DNA of 64,000 nucleotides from Agrobacterium sp. AGB01 (GCF_014851585.1 NZ_JACVAB010000002.1:124001-188000), one strand, 5' to 3'; shown: positions 27,418 to 37,377, numbered from the stretch's first letter. Notes: generated by a model from the sequence alone, not told the origin. A program made the numbers and translations.

Positions 27418-28518
27418 ATGAGTTTCCAATTGACAGCGGGCGGCACCGCTCAGCAACCACCAGCACATGCTGATGCCATGGTTGTGTTTGAAAATGTCAC
27501 CAAACGTTTTGGCGGCCAAAACGGCGAATCGGCGTTTACGGCGCTTGGCGGTGTGGACCTTTCTGTTCCACGCGGCTCCATTACCGGCATCATCGGGCGC
27601 TCAGGCGCTGGTAAATCCACACTGATCCGGCTCGTCAACGGCCTGGAGACGCTGACATCCGGTCGCGTTCTGGTCGATGGCGTTGATGTTGGCGGGTTGG
27701 ATGAACAGGGTCTGCGCCAGTTGCGACGCTCGATCGGCATGATCTTCCAGCATTTCAACCTGTTGGCTTCGCGCACCGCTTACGACAACGTGGCCCTGCC
27801 GCTGGAGATTGCCGGTGTCAGCCGCCAGGATATCAAAAAGAAAGTTCAGCCTCTGCTTGAACTTGTCGGGCTTGGCGATAAAGCCAACCGCTATCCGGCG
27901 GAACTGTCCGGCGGTCAAAAGCAGCGTGTCGGTATTGCCCGCGCTTTGGCAACCGAACCCAAGCTGTTGCTATCCGATGAAGCAACCTCGGCGCTGGATC
28001 CTGAGACCACCCAGTCCATTCTTGAACTTCTCCAGAAGATCAATTCGGAACTGAACCTTACGGTGCTTCTCATCACCCATGAAATGGAAGTGGTGAAAAC
28101 AATTGCGTCGCAGGTTGCCGTTATCGACAAGGGTCTGATTGTCGAAAGCGGTCGCACCTTTGATGTGTTTACGGCTGCAAAGCATGAAACCACCCGCAGC
28201 CTGCTGTCATCTTCGATCGGTGCAAAACTGCCTGAATGGATCAGCGGTGTACTGAAACCGCAGCCGGACATTGGTGATCGCGTTCTGGTACGATTGATTT
28301 TCTTTGGTGCGACAGCCTTCCAGCCGCTGACGGCAAGACTGGTCAGCGAAATCGGTGCGGATGTGAATATTCTGGCCGGCACGATCGAGGAAATTGCAGG
28401 CGAACCATTTGGTTCACTGGTGGTTTCCTATCCCGCAACACCTGAAACAATTTCCCGCGCTGACCGCCTTTATGCGGAAACCGGACTTGCCACGGAGGTG
28501 CTCGGCTATGTCGCCTGA
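27418..28518 (+). CDS. metN: D/L-methionine ABC importer, ATP-binding protein
   Basis: ATPase of the MetNIQ importer, 366 residues. It has Walker [10 protein letters not shown], signature LSGGQKQR and Walker [12 protein letters not shown], and a C-terminal NIL domain (residues about 285-366), the allosteric site where cytoplasmic methionine inhibits transport. An extra N-terminal tail of about 20 residues precedes the usual start of the ABC domain. The end overlaps metI by 11 bases, showing translational coupling, and metQ follows. The ribosome site before the ATG is weak. Confidence 0.94.
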   Translation: MSFQLTAGGTAQQPPAHADAMVVFENVTKRFGGQNGESAFTALGGVDLSVPRGSITGIIGRSGAGKSTLIRLVNGLETLTSGRVLVDGVDVGGLDEQGLRQLRRSIGMIFQHFNLLASRTAYDNVALPLEIAGVSRQDIKKKVQPLLELVGLGDKANRYPAELSGGQKQRVGIARALATEPKLLLSDEATSALDPETTQSILELLQKINSELNLTVLLITHEMEVVKTIASQVAVIDKGLIVESGRTFDVFTAAKHETTRSLLSSSIGAKLPEWISGVLKPQPDIGDRVLVRLIFFGATAFQPLTARLVSEIGADVNILAGTIEEIAGEPFGSLVVSYPATPETISRADRLYAETGLATEVLGYVA

Positions 28519-29176
28519 TATGCTCTTTGTCCTTCTATGGAAGGGACTTTTACAGACATTGCACATGGTGGCGATATCGGGCCTGGTCGGGTCGCTTGTT
28601 GGCCTGCCGATCGGCATCTTCCTCGCCACCAGCGGCAAAGGCGAGCTTTTTGAAGCGCCGATCACCAACCGTATCGTTGGTTTGATCGTCAATGCTGCCC
28701 GCTCGACGCCGTTCATCATTCTGGTGGTGGCCATCATTCCATTTACCCGCCTTGTTGCCGGTACCTCCATTGGCACTTCGGCAGCCATCGTTCCGCTCAC
28801 GGTTGCGACCATTCCATTTGTCGCCCGTCTGGTGGAAGCAGCGATCCGTGAAGTCGACAAAGGTCTGGTGGAAGCGGCGCGCGCCATGGGTGCCACACCG
28901 GTGCAGATCGTTACCAAGGTTTTGCTGGCCGAAGCCAAGCCTGGCATTACGCTGGCGCTTACCCTGACCCTAGTCAGCCTGATCGGTTACTCGGCCATGG
29001 TCGGTGCTGTCGGTGGCGGTGGTCTTGGTGACCTTGGCATTCGCTATGGATATCAACGTTTTATGCCAGAAGTGATGCTTGCCGTTGTCGCAGTGCTGAT
29101 CGTTCTGGTGCAGCTGGTTCAAAGTGCGGGTGACAGGCTTGCCCGCCATTTCGACAAGCGTAATCGTAAAAACTAA
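28508..29176 (+). CDS. metI: Methionine ABC importer, permease
   Basis: Inner-membrane permease of 222 residues with five predicted helices, typical of MetI. The coupling-helix region is [23 protein letters not shown], contacting MetN. The start inside the metN end has a ggagg site; the larger open frame upstream lies within metN and is discarded. Pairs with metN and the binding protein metQ in one operon. Confidence 0.94.
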   Translation: MSPDMLFVLLWKGLLQTLHMVAISGLVGSLVGLPIGIFLATSGKGELFEAPITNRIVGLIVNAARSTPFIILVVAIIPFTRLVAGTSIGTSAAIVPLTVATIPFVARLVEAAIREVDKGLVEAARAMGATPVQIVTKVLLAEAKPGITLALTLTLVSLIGYSAMVGAVGGGGLGDLGIRYGYQRFMPEVMLAVVAVLIVLVQLVQSAGDRLARHFDKRNRKN

Positions 29177-29209
29177 CAAGCAATAACAATCTACCCCAAG
29201 GAGACTGAC

Positions 29210-29989
29210 ATGAAAAAATTGATTATCGCAGCTTCCCTCGCTGCCCTGTTTTCCACCGGCAGCGCGCTGGCTGAAACCATCAAGATCGGTGTAACGCCGG
29301 GCGAACACGCCAAGATCATGGAAGTGGTCAAGGAAGTGGCTGCCAAGAAGGATCTCGATCTCGAAATTCTTGAATTCTCTGATTACGTTGTTCCGAACCA
29401 GGCTCTGAACGATGGCGAACTGAACGCCAACTCCTTCCAGCACCAGCCATACCTCGACAACCAGGTTGCCGACCGCAAGTTCGACCTCGTCAGCGTTGGC
29501 ACAACCATCACCACTCCAATGGGCGTTTACTCCAAGAAGGTAAAGAGCCTGGACGAACTGAAGGACGGCGCGACAATTGGCATTCCGAACGACCCGACCA
29601 ATGGCGGCCGCGCTCTGCTGGTTCTGGCCTCGAAGGGCCTGATCAAGGTCAAGGAAGAAGCTGGTCTCAAGGTAACGCCAGCTGACGTTATCGAAAACCC
29701 GAAGAACCTGCAGTTTGCAGAATTGGATGCTGCCCAGCTTCCACGCGCGCTTGATGATACCGATGCTTCGGTCATCAACACCAACTACGCTTCGCAGGGT
29801 GGCCTTAATCCGAAGACCGATGCTATCGCTATTGAAAGCGAAAAGTCGCCTTATGCCAACATCATCGTTGTGCGCACTGCCGACAAGGACCAGCCATGGG
29901 TAAAAACTCTGGTTGAATCCTACCAGAGCCCGGAAGTGAAGGCTTACATCACCGAAGAATTCAAGGGCACGGTTATCCCTTCCTGGTAA
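29210..29989 (+). CDS. metQ: Methionine ABC importer, periplasmic binding protein
   Basis: A 259-residue binding protein that delivers methionine to MetNI. A cleavable signal peptide (residues 1-21, ending SALA) precedes the mature ETIKIGVTPGEHAKIM. There is no lipobox cysteine, so unlike E. coli MetQ it is a soluble periplasmic protein. YVVPNQALNDGELNANSFQH is the NlpA/MetQ signature. Start after caaggag, followed by a strong terminator that ends the operon. Confidence 0.94.
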   Translation: MKKLIIAASLAALFSTGSALAETIKIGVTPGEHAKIMEVVKEVAAKKDLDLEILEFSDYVVPNQALNDGELNANSFQHQPYLDNQVADRKFDLVSVGTTITTPMGVYSKKVKSLDELKDGATIGIPNDPTNGGRALLVLASKGLIKVKEEAGLKVTPADVIENPKNLQFAELDAAQLPRALDDTDASVINTNYASQGGLNPKTDAIAIESEKSPYANIIVVRTADKDQPWVKTLVESYQSPEVKAYITEEFKGTVIPSW

Positions 29990-30022
29990 GCTTTTTACCG
30001 CGAAATACCCTAGAGTTTATGG

Positions 30023-30054
30023 GCCTTCCTCGCAAAAGCGAGGGAGGCTTTTTA
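30023..30054 (+). terminator. Rho-independent terminator of metNIQ
   Basis: An 11-bp stem (GCCTTCCTCGC / GCGAGGGAGGC, with one G-T pair) and AAAA loop followed by TTTTTATT, about 35 bases after the metQ stop. Confidence 0.85.
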
Positions 30055-30183
30055 TTGTCCGAAAAACTCCCCTTAGCCGACTACAGTTTCATACCTGTGT
30101 TTTTTTAGGGGGATGGCCGGTCACAGATTTAATATCTTTTGAATAATTTCCCCGGAAAGTGTTGTTTTCTCGAAGGGAATTGC

Positions 30184-32394
30184 ATGCGGACCAAACCGCG
30201 AAACGTCGTGAATACATCGCAAAGAGAGTGGCGTCGCATCGTCACTGCTCTCCTTGCTGCTTTGGCCGTTATTGTAACAGTCGTCACGATGCTCGTTTTG
30301 TCCGCTCTGAACGACGTTGCCCAGAACACCAACAAGCTGGATGAGGAACGTTCACGCGAAACCATTACCGGTGCGTTGGAGACGTTTCAGGCTCAGTTGG
30401 GTGCAACGCTAAACGACTATGCCGCCTGGGACGATGCTGCCCAGTTCGTTTACGCCGCCAATGGTCACGACTGGGTTGTCAGCAACTACGGCGATATGAC
30501 TGTCAACAGCGAGTTGTTTGATACGGCGCTGGTGATTGACGAAAATAACCGTGTTCAGATGTTTTATCAGTTCGGGCAGCCGGTTCTGCGTTCTCCGCAG
30601 GAACTGTTCCCGACCGGTCTGACAGAGCTGCTCAAGACTGTGCGGCAGATACCTTTCGGCCAGAACCCAGAGACGACCGGCTTTGTCCAATCGGACCGCG
30701 GCATTACCGTTGTCGGCGCAGCACTCATCCGCCCCAAGATGGCACTTGACGTTCCCGCTGGTGAGACACGTCGTTATCTGGTGTTCGCCCGTCATCTGGA
30801 CACCGCCAAGATCAAGCGTCTGTCGAAAACCTATGTTGTCGATGGTCTGCAATTGCGTAAAGCCAACTTTGACGCTCGCTACTTCGTGAACATCTTCAGT
30901 CCGCAAGGTGAGGTGCTTGGCAAATTGACCTGGCGTTCGCGTGCACCCGGTGATGTCAGCTTCCGTGAGGTGCGCCCGACTGTTCTCCTGGCTGTGGTTA
31001 TTGCCGGCCTGTTTTTCCTGACGCTGTTTTTTGTCGGCTCAAAAATTATTGGCCGTATCAAGACTGATGAGGCGCATGCCAAGGAAGAGGCGCTGCGGGA
31101 TCGTCTCAGCGGCCTTTACAACCGCGCCGGACTATTCCAGCGTCTTGAGCAGATGGTTGCCAAAGCCCGCCTGGGGTCCGATGACGTCAACCTTCTCTAT
31201 CTCGATCTGGATGGTTTCAAGGAAGTCAACGATTCCTACGGACACGGAACGGGTGATCGTCTGATCAAGGGCGTTGCTGCTGGCCTGAAGATGCTTGTGC
31301 CGCAAGACGCGGTTCTTGCGCGTTTGGGCGGCGATGAATTTGCTGTTGCCATCAACGGTCCCTATTCTAAGCAGCAGTGCCTTGATCTCTGTGAGGCCTG
31401 TCTGTTGCTGTTTTCCGAACCATTCGTGATTGGTGAGCGCGTCGCAACGATCGGCTGTAGCATTGGCGTTGCGACCTCCGAGCGCGGCGAGGTCGACGGC
31501 GAGGAATTGCTGAGACGCGCCGATATGGCGATGTATGAAGCCAAAGAAAATGGCCGCGGTCGCTGGGTTTCCTATCATGAGCAGTTGGATACCGAACGTG
31601 AAGACCGCAACATGCTGGAAGCGGATTTGCGTCGTGCCATTGAAAAAGACGAATTGACGGTCGTTTTTCAGCCTGTCGTCAGTGCAAAAAGCCGCCGCAT
31701 CACGGGGGTTGAGGCCCTGGTGCGCTGGAACCGTGACGGGCACGGTCCTGTGTCTCCGGAGGTGTTTATTCCGGTCGCGGAAACCAGCGGTCTTATCGAC
31801 CAGTTGGGTCTAATCGTGTTGCGCAAAGCCTGCATGACCGCCCGACGCTGGCCAGAGATCAAACTGTCGGTGAATATCTCTCCGGTTCAGTTCAGAAATC
31901 CGTCCTTCTCAACCTCTGTGCATGATGTGTTGCGTCAAACCCAGATGGAGCCGGAGCGGCTACGCTTGGAGATGACAGAAGGCTATTTCATCCAGCATCC
32001 TGAACGTGCCAGCTTTGTCATCGAGAAGCTGAAGGCTCTTGGCGTTCAGATTGCGCTGGATGATTTTGGCGCAGGTTTTGCCAGTGTCGGATATCTGCGT
32101 CGTTTCGGTTTTAATAGAATGAAGATTGATCGCTCTCTGGTGGCGGCTCTGGAGAATGGTGGCCGTTCGCTTGACATGCTCGAAGCGACCGTAGCGTTGG
32201 CGCGCTCGCTGGAAATTCCTGTCACGGCCGAAGGCGTGGAAAGCGTCGAGCAGGCATCCATTCTGCAATTGTGCGGTTGCGACGAATTGCAGGGATATCT
32301 GTTCTCAAAGCCGGTTTCGCCGGAAGAGGTGACTTTGCTGTTGGAACGCCAGAAGGCAACCTTGCCCCGTGATGAGCAAAGGGCATTTGGCTGA
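30184..32394 (+). CDS. CHASE4-GGDEF-EAL cyclic-di-GMP turnover protein
   Basis: Membrane sensor of 736 residues combining synthesis and breakdown of c-di-GMP. Helix 1 (about residues 19-42) and helix 2 (about 265-290) flank a periplasmic CHASE4-type sensor. The cyclase domain has an intact GGDEF motif in LARLGGDEFAVAI, but the RxxD product-inhibition site five residues upstream is VPQD, so it is absent. The phosphodiesterase domain has EALVRW, MTEGYF, LDDFGAGFASVGYLRRF and KIDRSLV, all consistent with activity. Start at the ATG after gaaggga. It is monocistronic. Net activity cannot be told from sequence. Confidence 0.92.
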   Translation: MRTKPRNVVNTSQREWRRIVTALLAALAVIVTVVTMLVLSALNDVAQNTNKLDEERSRETITGALETFQAQLGATLNDYAAWDDAAQFVYAANGHDWVVSNYGDMTVNSELFDTALVIDENNRVQMFYQFGQPVLRSPQELFPTGLTELLKTVRQIPFGQNPETTGFVQSDRGITVVGAALIRPKMALDVPAGETRRYLVFARHLDTAKIKRLSKTYVVDGLQLRKANFDARYFVNIFSPQGEVLGKLTWRSRAPGDVSFREVRPTVLLAVVIAGLFFLTLFFVGSKIIGRIKTDEAHAKEEALRDRLSGLYNRAGLFQRLEQMVAKARLGSDDVNLLYLDLDGFKEVNDSYGHGTGDRLIKGVAAGLKMLVPQDAVLARLGGDEFAVAINGPYSKQQCLDLCEACLLLFSEPFVIGERVATIGCSIGVATSERGEVDGEELLRRADMAMYEAKENGRGRWVSYHEQLDTEREDRNMLEADLRRAIEKDELTVVFQPVVSAKSRRITGVEALVRWNRDGHGPVSPEVFIPVAETSGLIDQLGLIVLRKACMTARRWPEIKLSVNISPVQFRNPSFSTSVHDVLRQTQMEPERLRLEMTEGYFIQHPERASFVIEKLKALGVQIALDDFGAGFASVGYLRRFGFNRMKIDRSLVAALENGGRSLDMLEATVALARSLEIPVTAEGVESVEQASILQLCGCDELQGYLFSKPVSPEEVTLLLERQKATLPRDEQRAFG

Positions 32395-32452
32395 GCGGCT
32401 TTGCGTGTATTCAGCCTACCTGTTTCCGGGACAATCAAATTCCAAAAGATAA

Positions 32453-32482
32453 GGGCACACTGACGTTCAAATCAGTATGCCC
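32453..32482. terminator. Hairpin between the GGDEF-EAL gene and trhO
   Basis: GGGCACACTGA pairs with TCAGTATGCCC (one mismatch) around an 8-base loop, in the convergent gap. T-rich stretches are short on both sides, so this is a moderate candidate for a shared terminator. Confidence 0.45.
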
Positions 32483-32524
32483 CAGCATTTTGATATAAGC
32501 CGTGTTGGCTTAGACTGGATCGGC

Positions 32525-33469
32525 TTAGCTGCCGATGTGTTTTTGACCGCGTTTCTTGGCCAGCATGATCTGCTGCTGACGGTCACGAAAACGCTGACGG
32601 TCTTCTTCCGTGCGTTCCTCATAACAACCCGGGCAAGATACGCCTTCCTCGAACATAGGAGACAGGCGAACGTCCGGGGTAATCGGATTGCGGCAGGCGT
32701 GGCAAAGCTGGTGGTTGCCTTCGGCCAGTCCGTGGGTCACCGAAACGCGCTCATCGAACACGAAACATGAGCCTTCCCAGAGGCTTTCTTCCTGCGGAAT
32801 TTCTTCCAGATATTTCAGGATGCCGCCCTTGAGGTGGTAAACCTCTTCAAAACCCTGCTCTTTCATGAAGGCAGTGGCCTTCTCACAGCGAATGCCGCCA
32901 GTGCAATACATGGCGATTTTCGGCTTGTTGTGCAGGCCGGGATTGTTTTTCACCCAGTCTGGAAACTCGCGAAATGTCTTGGTGTTCGGATCGACAGCAT
33001 CCTTGAAGATGCCGATTGCCGTTTCATAATCATTACGCGTATCGATCAGGATCGTCTCAGGATCCGAGATCAGCGCGTTCCAGTCCTTCGGGTCGACATA
33101 GGTGCCAACAATCTTCTTCGGATCGATATCCGGAACGCCCATGGTGACGATTTCTTTTTTCAGCTTCACCTTCATGCGCACGAACGGCATTTTGGAAGCG
33201 CGGCTTTCCTTGTGTTCCAGCGCGGAAAATTCCGGCTGCGAACGGATGAAAGCCAGAATTTTGGCAATGCCCTCGTCCGTCCCGGCAATCGTGCCGTTGA
33301 TACCTTCATGGGCCAGCAGCAGCGTGCCCTTGATGCCATTTTCCTGGCAGGCGCGGAACAGCGTTTCGCGGAAGCTTTCAAACTGCGGAAAGCTTGCGAA
33401 ATGATAAAGGGCAGCCACGAGAAATTCGCCAGTGGCTTCCGGGCGTGGAAGAATTGTTGTGTCGGTCAT
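32525..33469 (-). CDS. trhO: Rhodanese-type tRNA uridine(34) hydroxylase
   Basis: Oxygen-dependent enzyme forming 5-hydroxyuridine at wobble position 34 of some tRNAs. The 314-residue protein has the family N-terminal domain ([22 protein letters not shown]), then a rhodanese domain with [14 protein letters not shown] and the active cysteine in [16 protein letters not shown]. The C-terminal tail has two CxxC pairs (CHAC, CPGC) that may bind metal. The ATG start is clear. It lies downstream of the CHAD gene on the same strand, with about 100 bases between. Confidence 0.92.
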   Translation of the reverse strand: MTDTTILPRPEATGEFLVAALYHFASFPQFESFRETLFRACQENGIKGTLLLAHEGINGTIAGTDEGIAKILAFIRSQPEFSALEHKESRASKMPFVRMKVKLKKEIVTMGVPDIDPKKIVGTYVDPKDWNALISDPETILIDTRNDYETAIGIFKDAVDPNTKTFREFPDWVKNNPGLHNKPKIAMYCTGGIRCEKATAFMKEQGFEEVYHLKGGILKYLEEIPQEESLWEGSCFVFDERVSVTHGLAEGNHQLCHACRNPITPDVRLSPMFEEGVSCPGCYEERTEEDRQRFRDRQQQIMLAKKRGQKHIGS

Positions 33470-33576
33470 GGCGCTGAAATACAGCCAGACGGCACGCTAC
33501 GCAATGCGGATTCGACGATTTTTACAGGGTTCAGGTGATTTTGAATTTTGTCAAATCCCTTGGTGTACAGGCATTC

Positions 33577-34488
33577 TCACGCAGCGCATGCCCGGTTCCA
33601 GAGTGACTTGATGGTCTTGCTTTCGGCGTCTGGGCGATCGCGGAAAACGAGCTCGGACAGCTCCAGAGATGTCTGTTCCAGCTTCTGCTGCTGGTTGATG
33701 ATGGCGTCCAGCAACCGGGCCAGTGTATCGCCATTGCCGAAAATATCGGGTTCGCGATCTGCACAGGCGGCCAGCACCGAAAGGTCATTCTGGTGACCCA
33801 GCAGTTCGGCGAGAGTGGTGGCGTTCTTTTCCTTGGCCAGCATTGCGGAGGGCCAGATTTTTCGCAGCAAGGCGAGATACATGCGGTAGGTCTGGCAACA
33901 TTTGCGCAGGTCGTGGAAAGCTTCCGCTTTCTCTCCCTTGCGGCATTCTTGCTGGGCAAGGGCGGCTTTTTTGCCATTTGTCAGCCAGGCCCTGGCAATG
34001 CCTTTGGCGATGCTGCGCCTGCTGTCAGGCAAGGACAGGCCCTGCACGGCGATCAGCGCTTTTTCGCACTCGGCTATGGCAGCGTTTATGACGCCAGAGA
34101 GATCACCTTCTTCGTTGTAAATGCGATCACGTCTTTGCGTCAGCGCGGCGCGTGCCATATCAAGTGCTTCGGCTTCTGCGGCGGAACGAGCGTGCTGGTG
34201 AAGGTAATTGATGTTTTCAACCAGAGCGGCGGCATCGCGTGCACCGGAAAGCGAGCGGGCAACGTCACGCAAGCGGGCATTTTCCGTTTTGAAGAAACCA
34301 GGGGCCAGCGGCCTGATCAGCCGGTAGAGGCCACGCAGACGCTTGAACTTCTTGCGTGCCTCATGAATGGCTTCGTGGCGATCGCCAGTCGTCTCGGACA
34401 AAATGGCAATGGCGTCTGCCAGCAGCGCACTGCCAAGTTTGCGCACCTCTTCCGCAAATGGTTTTGCAGGATCAAGACGATACGACAT
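33577..34488 (-). CDS. CHAD domain protein
   Basis: Helical protein of 303 residues in the CHAD family, which binds polyphosphate and localises to polyphosphate granules. Conserved histidines and basic residues are present (HEARKKFKRLRGLYRLIRP, FHDLRKCCQTYRMYLALL). Its ATG lies 17 bases inside the end of the CYTH gene, so the two are translationally coupled. In E. coli and many bacteria the CYTH and CHAD domains are fused in one chain; here they are separate. Function is inferred from family and pairing. Confidence 0.88.
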   Translation of the reverse strand: MSYRLDPAKPFAEEVRKLGSALLADAIAILSETTGDRHEAIHEARKKFKRLRGLYRLIRPLAPGFFKTENARLRDVARSLSGARDAAALVENINYLHQHARSAAEAEALDMARAALTQRRDRIYNEEGDLSGVINAAIAECEKALIAVQGLSLPDSRRSIAKGIARAWLTNGKKAALAQQECRKGEKAEAFHDLRKCCQTYRMYLALLRKIWPSAMLAKEKNATTLAELLGHQNDLSVLAACADREPDIFGNGDTLARLLDAIINQQQKLEQTSLELSELVFRDRPDAESKTIKSLWNRACAA

Positions 34489-34960
34489 CCGGCAGTTCCC
34501 CGAGCAGGTTTTCCGTGGCCAGATATTGGTTCGAGTACCGTTTGTCGCCGGTCACTTCACGGCCCAGCCATGTTGGCAGGTCGGGATTGTCGTCGACCGA
34601 TGTCAGTTCCACTTCGGCAACGACCAGACCGCCATATACACCTTCGAAGACATCAACTTCCCAGGTGAAGTTGTTGTGCTCGACAAGGTGGCGGGTTTTC
34701 TGGATGACATTGCCAATGGCGGTTCCGATCATCTCCTGCGCATCGCCAAGCGCTATCGAATATTCATATTCGTCGCGTACAAGACTGCTGGCGCCAATCT
34801 TGATCGTTAGTGTGGCGTCTTCATCGTTGACGATGCGTACGCGGACTGAGCGGTTTTCTGTTGAAACGACATATCCTTGACGGAAGGTCATGCTGGAGGA
34901 CACGTCGGTTTTCCATCCATCGCCCGAAACGAGAAATTTGCGTTCTATTTCTTTTGCCAT
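34472..34960 (-). CDS. CYTH domain (triphosphate tunnel metalloenzyme) protein
   Basis: A 162-residue CYTH protein expected to hydrolyse tripolyphosphate or another triphosphate inside an eight-stranded tunnel with divalent metal. The signature E-x-E-x-K is E4-E6-K8 in MAKEIERKFLV. Further tunnel residues are seen in RVRIVNDEDATLTIK and YEYSIALGDAQEMI. Start at the ATG that gives this N-terminus; nine upstream open codons are not conserved. It overlaps the CHAD gene and is the first gene of the pair, divergent from eda. Confidence 0.9.
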   Translation of the reverse strand: MAKEIERKFLVSGDGWKTDVSSSMTFRQGYVVSTENRSVRVRIVNDEDATLTIKIGASSLVRDEYEYSIALGDAQEMIGTAIGNVIQKTRHLVEHNNFTWEVDVFEGVYGGLVVAEVELTSVDDNPDLPTWLGREVTGDKRYSNQYLATENLLGELPDVVSS

Positions 34961-35114
34961 GCAAGCCCATGTCCAATTTTGTGGCACACTATCTCATGGT
35001 TTCATTTGGAAAAAGCAATTTGCCTGAAATATTTGCTTTAGTCTCGACAGGACAATCACGACGCGATAATTCATCACCTGTAATTCAATCGTTTCATATC
35101 TGGGAGGCACCATA

Positions 35115-35753
35115 ATGGCGCAGGACTCTGAAAAACTTCTTTCCATCCTGAAACTTCAGCCGGTTGTGCCTGTTCTGATTGTTGACAGCGTTGCCTCTGC
35201 CGTCCCGCTGGCCCGTGCACTGGTTGCCGGTGGTTTGAAGGCCATCGAAATCACCATGCGCACACCTGCGGCGCTTGATGCCGTGCGGGCCGTTGCCGCA
35301 GAAGTTGAAGGCGCGCATGTCGGCGCCGGCACCATTCTCAATGCTCGGGATTTCGACGCGGCTGTTGAAGCTGGTTCGACATTTATCGTCAGCCCAGGCG
35401 TTAACAGAAGCGTTCTGGATGCTGCCAAAAATTCCAAGGTTCCGTTGCTGCCAGGTGCTGCAACCGCCAGCGAAGTCATGGCGCTGCGCGATGAAGGTTA
35501 CAAGGTCTTGAAGTTCTTCCCGGCCGAGCAAGCTGGTGGCGCACCTTACCTCAAGGCACTGTCTTCGCCGCTGGCGGGCACCTTCTTCTGCCCGACCGGT
35601 AGCATTTCGCTGAAGAACGCCAATGACTATCTGTCATTGCCAAACGTTGTTTGCGTTGGCGGTTCCTGGGTTGCACCGCGTGAACTGGTGGCAACTGGCG
35701 ACTGGGCTGGCATTACCAAGCTTGCAGCAGAAGCAGCGGCTCTCGCCGTCTAA
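35115..35753 (+). CDS. eda: KDPG aldolase (2-dehydro-3-deoxyphosphogluconate aldolase)
   Basis: Last step of the Entner-Doudoroff pathway: splits KDPG into pyruvate and glyceraldehyde-3-phosphate. The 212-residue protein has the class I signature: the glutamate in AIEITMRTPAALDAV and the Schiff-base lysine in KVLKFFPAEQAGG. GAGTILNARDFD and GGSWVAPRELV are also typical. A ggagg site precedes the ATG. It is monocistronic; edd is not in the window. A clear terminator follows. Confidence 0.94.
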   Translation: MAQDSEKLLSILKLQPVVPVLIVDSVASAVPLARALVAGGLKAIEITMRTPAALDAVRAVAAEVEGAHVGAGTILNARDFDAAVEAGSTFIVSPGVNRSVLDAAKNSKVPLLPGAATASEVMALRDEGYKVLKFFPAEQAGGAPYLKALSSPLAGTFFCPTGSISLKNANDYLSLPNVVCVGGSWVAPRELVATGDWAGITKLAAEAAALAV

Positions 35754-35780
35754 TCAGATAGCAAGACCAGAATTTTCGCA

Positions 35781-35813
35781 AAGCAGTGTGATACCCGTCA
35801 CGCTGCTTTTTTT
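35781..35813 (+). terminator. Rho-independent terminator of eda
   Basis: An 11-bp stem (AAGCAGTGTGA / TCACGCTGCTT, one G-T pair), 6-base loop and seven or more T residues, starting 28 bases after the stop. Confidence 0.87.
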
Positions 35814-35880
35814 GTTATTTGTATTTGGCTATTGCCGTTCCTATCTCCAGTAACGAGTTTGATCGATACAGGAGATTTTG

Positions 35881-36582
35881 ATGTTCGACGCCAAGAAGCT
35901 TCTTGAACAATTCCTTGGTTCCCAGGTGCCGGGACTTTCAGGGACTGTTCGTGACAGAGCAGGTCAGGCTGCCGATATCGCCAAGAACAACCCGCTGAAA
36001 ACCGGCGCACTTGCCGCAGCTATTCTTGGCACAAAGACCGGCCGCAAGCTGGCGGGCAACGCTGCAACCGTGGGTGGTATCGCTGCCATTGCCGGTCTTG
36101 GTTATCTCGCATATCAGAATTACAAATCCGGACAGGCGCCGCAGAACGCACCGCAGCCTGAGCCGACAACCGAACTTCTGCCGCCACCGGCAGATTCGCC
36201 CTTCCACCCTCAGGCGGCAACACTGTCCAATGACTTTGCCCTGACGCTGGTGCAGGCGATGATTGCTGCCGCCAAGGCTGACGGTCACATTGATGCCGGT
36301 GAACGCGTGCGTATCATGGAAAAGGTACAGATTTCCGGCCTAGATACCGAAGCTGAACGGTTCATTGAAAAAGAGTTGGCTGAACCGCTCGATCTCGATG
36401 CACTGGTGGCCGCTGCCAAGACCGAAGAGCAGAAGGTGGAGCTTTATACGGCGTCGCGCTTGACTATTGATCCAGATACACGCGCAGAACGCGGTTATCT
36501 TGACCTGTTGGCCGGCCGACTTGGCTTGCCGGATGCGCTGGTCGACCACATCGAAGCCACGGTTTCTGCAGCAAAGGCCTGA
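35881..36582 (+). CDS. TerB-like / DUF533 inner-membrane protein
   Basis: A 233-residue protein with a DUF533/TerB-like C-terminal domain. The N-terminal third is amphipathic and glycine/alanine-rich (NPLKTGALAAAILGTKTG, then VGGIAAIAGLGYLAYQ), possibly membrane-inserting. A proline-rich linker about residues 90-115 follows, and the C-terminal part is helical with the TerB-type metal-contact residues DGHIDAGERVRIMEKV. Start at the ATG with an aggag site; the TTG one codon earlier is not needed. Unknown role; relatives occur with tellurite-stress genes, but none are adjacent. Confidence 0.82.
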   Translation: MFDAKKLLEQFLGSQVPGLSGTVRDRAGQAADIAKNNPLKTGALAAAILGTKTGRKLAGNAATVGGIAAIAGLGYLAYQNYKSGQAPQNAPQPEPTTELLPPPADSPFHPQAATLSNDFALTLVQAMIAAAKADGHIDAGERVRIMEKVQISGLDTEAERFIEKELAEPLDLDALVAAAKTEEQKVELYTASRLTIDPDTRAERGYLDLLAGRLGLPDALVDHIEATVSAAKA

Positions 36583-36693
36583 CAAGATTTCGGTGGGGTT
36601 GCGCGTTAGGTGGCAACCCTGCTGCCGGATATGCTGTTGTTTTTGAGCAATGACTAGCCTACATCTTTTCTCAACAAAATGGTGAGGAAAAGA

Positions 36694-37377
36694 ATGCGCG
36701 ATCTTGCTGATTTCAAGGGATGTCCGGCTCCAAAACCGGTGACGCTTAACGGACGGTATGTCACCGCACAGCCATTTGATCGCACCGCACATCTGCAGAA
36801 ACTGTGGGATGCTCTCGGCGGTTTGGAAACCAATGCCCTTTTGAAATATTTCCCGCAGCAAGCCTTCCCGAATGCCGATGCGTTTGGTGACTGGATCGAA
36901 GGCGCGCGGCAGAAACTCGGCTGGGTCACTTTGGTATTTACCGAAAATGCCGGCGGTACCGTTGTTGGTATGGCAAGCTATATGCGGCCAGATCCTGCCA
37001 ACGGGGTGATCGAGGTTGGTTCCGTGGCGCATGGCGCAGCGATGAAGCGTTCACCGCTTTCCACCGAAGTTCATTACCTGATGGCCAGACATGTGTTCGA
37101 GGATCTTGGTTATCGCCGCTACGAGTGGAAATGCCATAATGAAAACGAGCCAAGCAAGGTCACGGCGAGACGTTACGGCTTTACCTTTGAAGGTGTGTTC
37201 CGTCAGCACATGGTGTCAAAGGGTGCGAACCGTGATACCGCATGGTTTTCGATCATCGACAGCGAATGGCCTGTGATCCGTGATGCTTTTGAGGCATGGC
37301 TTGAGCCCGACAATTTTAACTCCGATGGCTCACAAAAACGCAAACTGGAAGATATTCGTGCGGGGATGTCCGCATGA
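36694..37377 (+). CDS. GNAT-family N-acetyltransferase (RimJ/RimL-like)
   Basis: A 227-residue acetyltransferase of the RimJ/RimL type. The beta-bulge region is GTVVGMASYMRPDPANGVIEVGSV and the acetyl-CoA region includes LGYRRYEWKCHNENEPSKVTA, then RYGFTFEGVFRQH. The ATG after gagg is used; an alternative ATG five codons earlier exists. The stop codon overlaps the start of the small membrane protein (ATGA), so the two are translationally coupled. The acceptor substrate is unknown. Confidence 0.85.
   Translation: MRDLADFKGCPAPKPVTLNGRYVTAQPFDRTAHLQKLWDALGGLETNALLKYFPQQAFPNADAFGDWIEGARQKLGWVTLVFTENAGGTVVGMASYMRPDPANGVIEVGSVAHGAAMKRSPLSTEVHYLMARHVFEDLGYRRYEWKCHNENEPSKVTARRYGFTFEGVFRQHMVSKGANRDTAWFSIIDSEWPVIRDAFEAWLEPDNFNSDGSQKRKLEDIRAGMSA

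Noticed and set aside
36596-36619. GGGTTGC/GCAACCC inverted repeat after the TerB-like gene
   Set aside because: The nearest T run is about 20 bases downstream, so it is not a convincing terminator; not listed as a feature.
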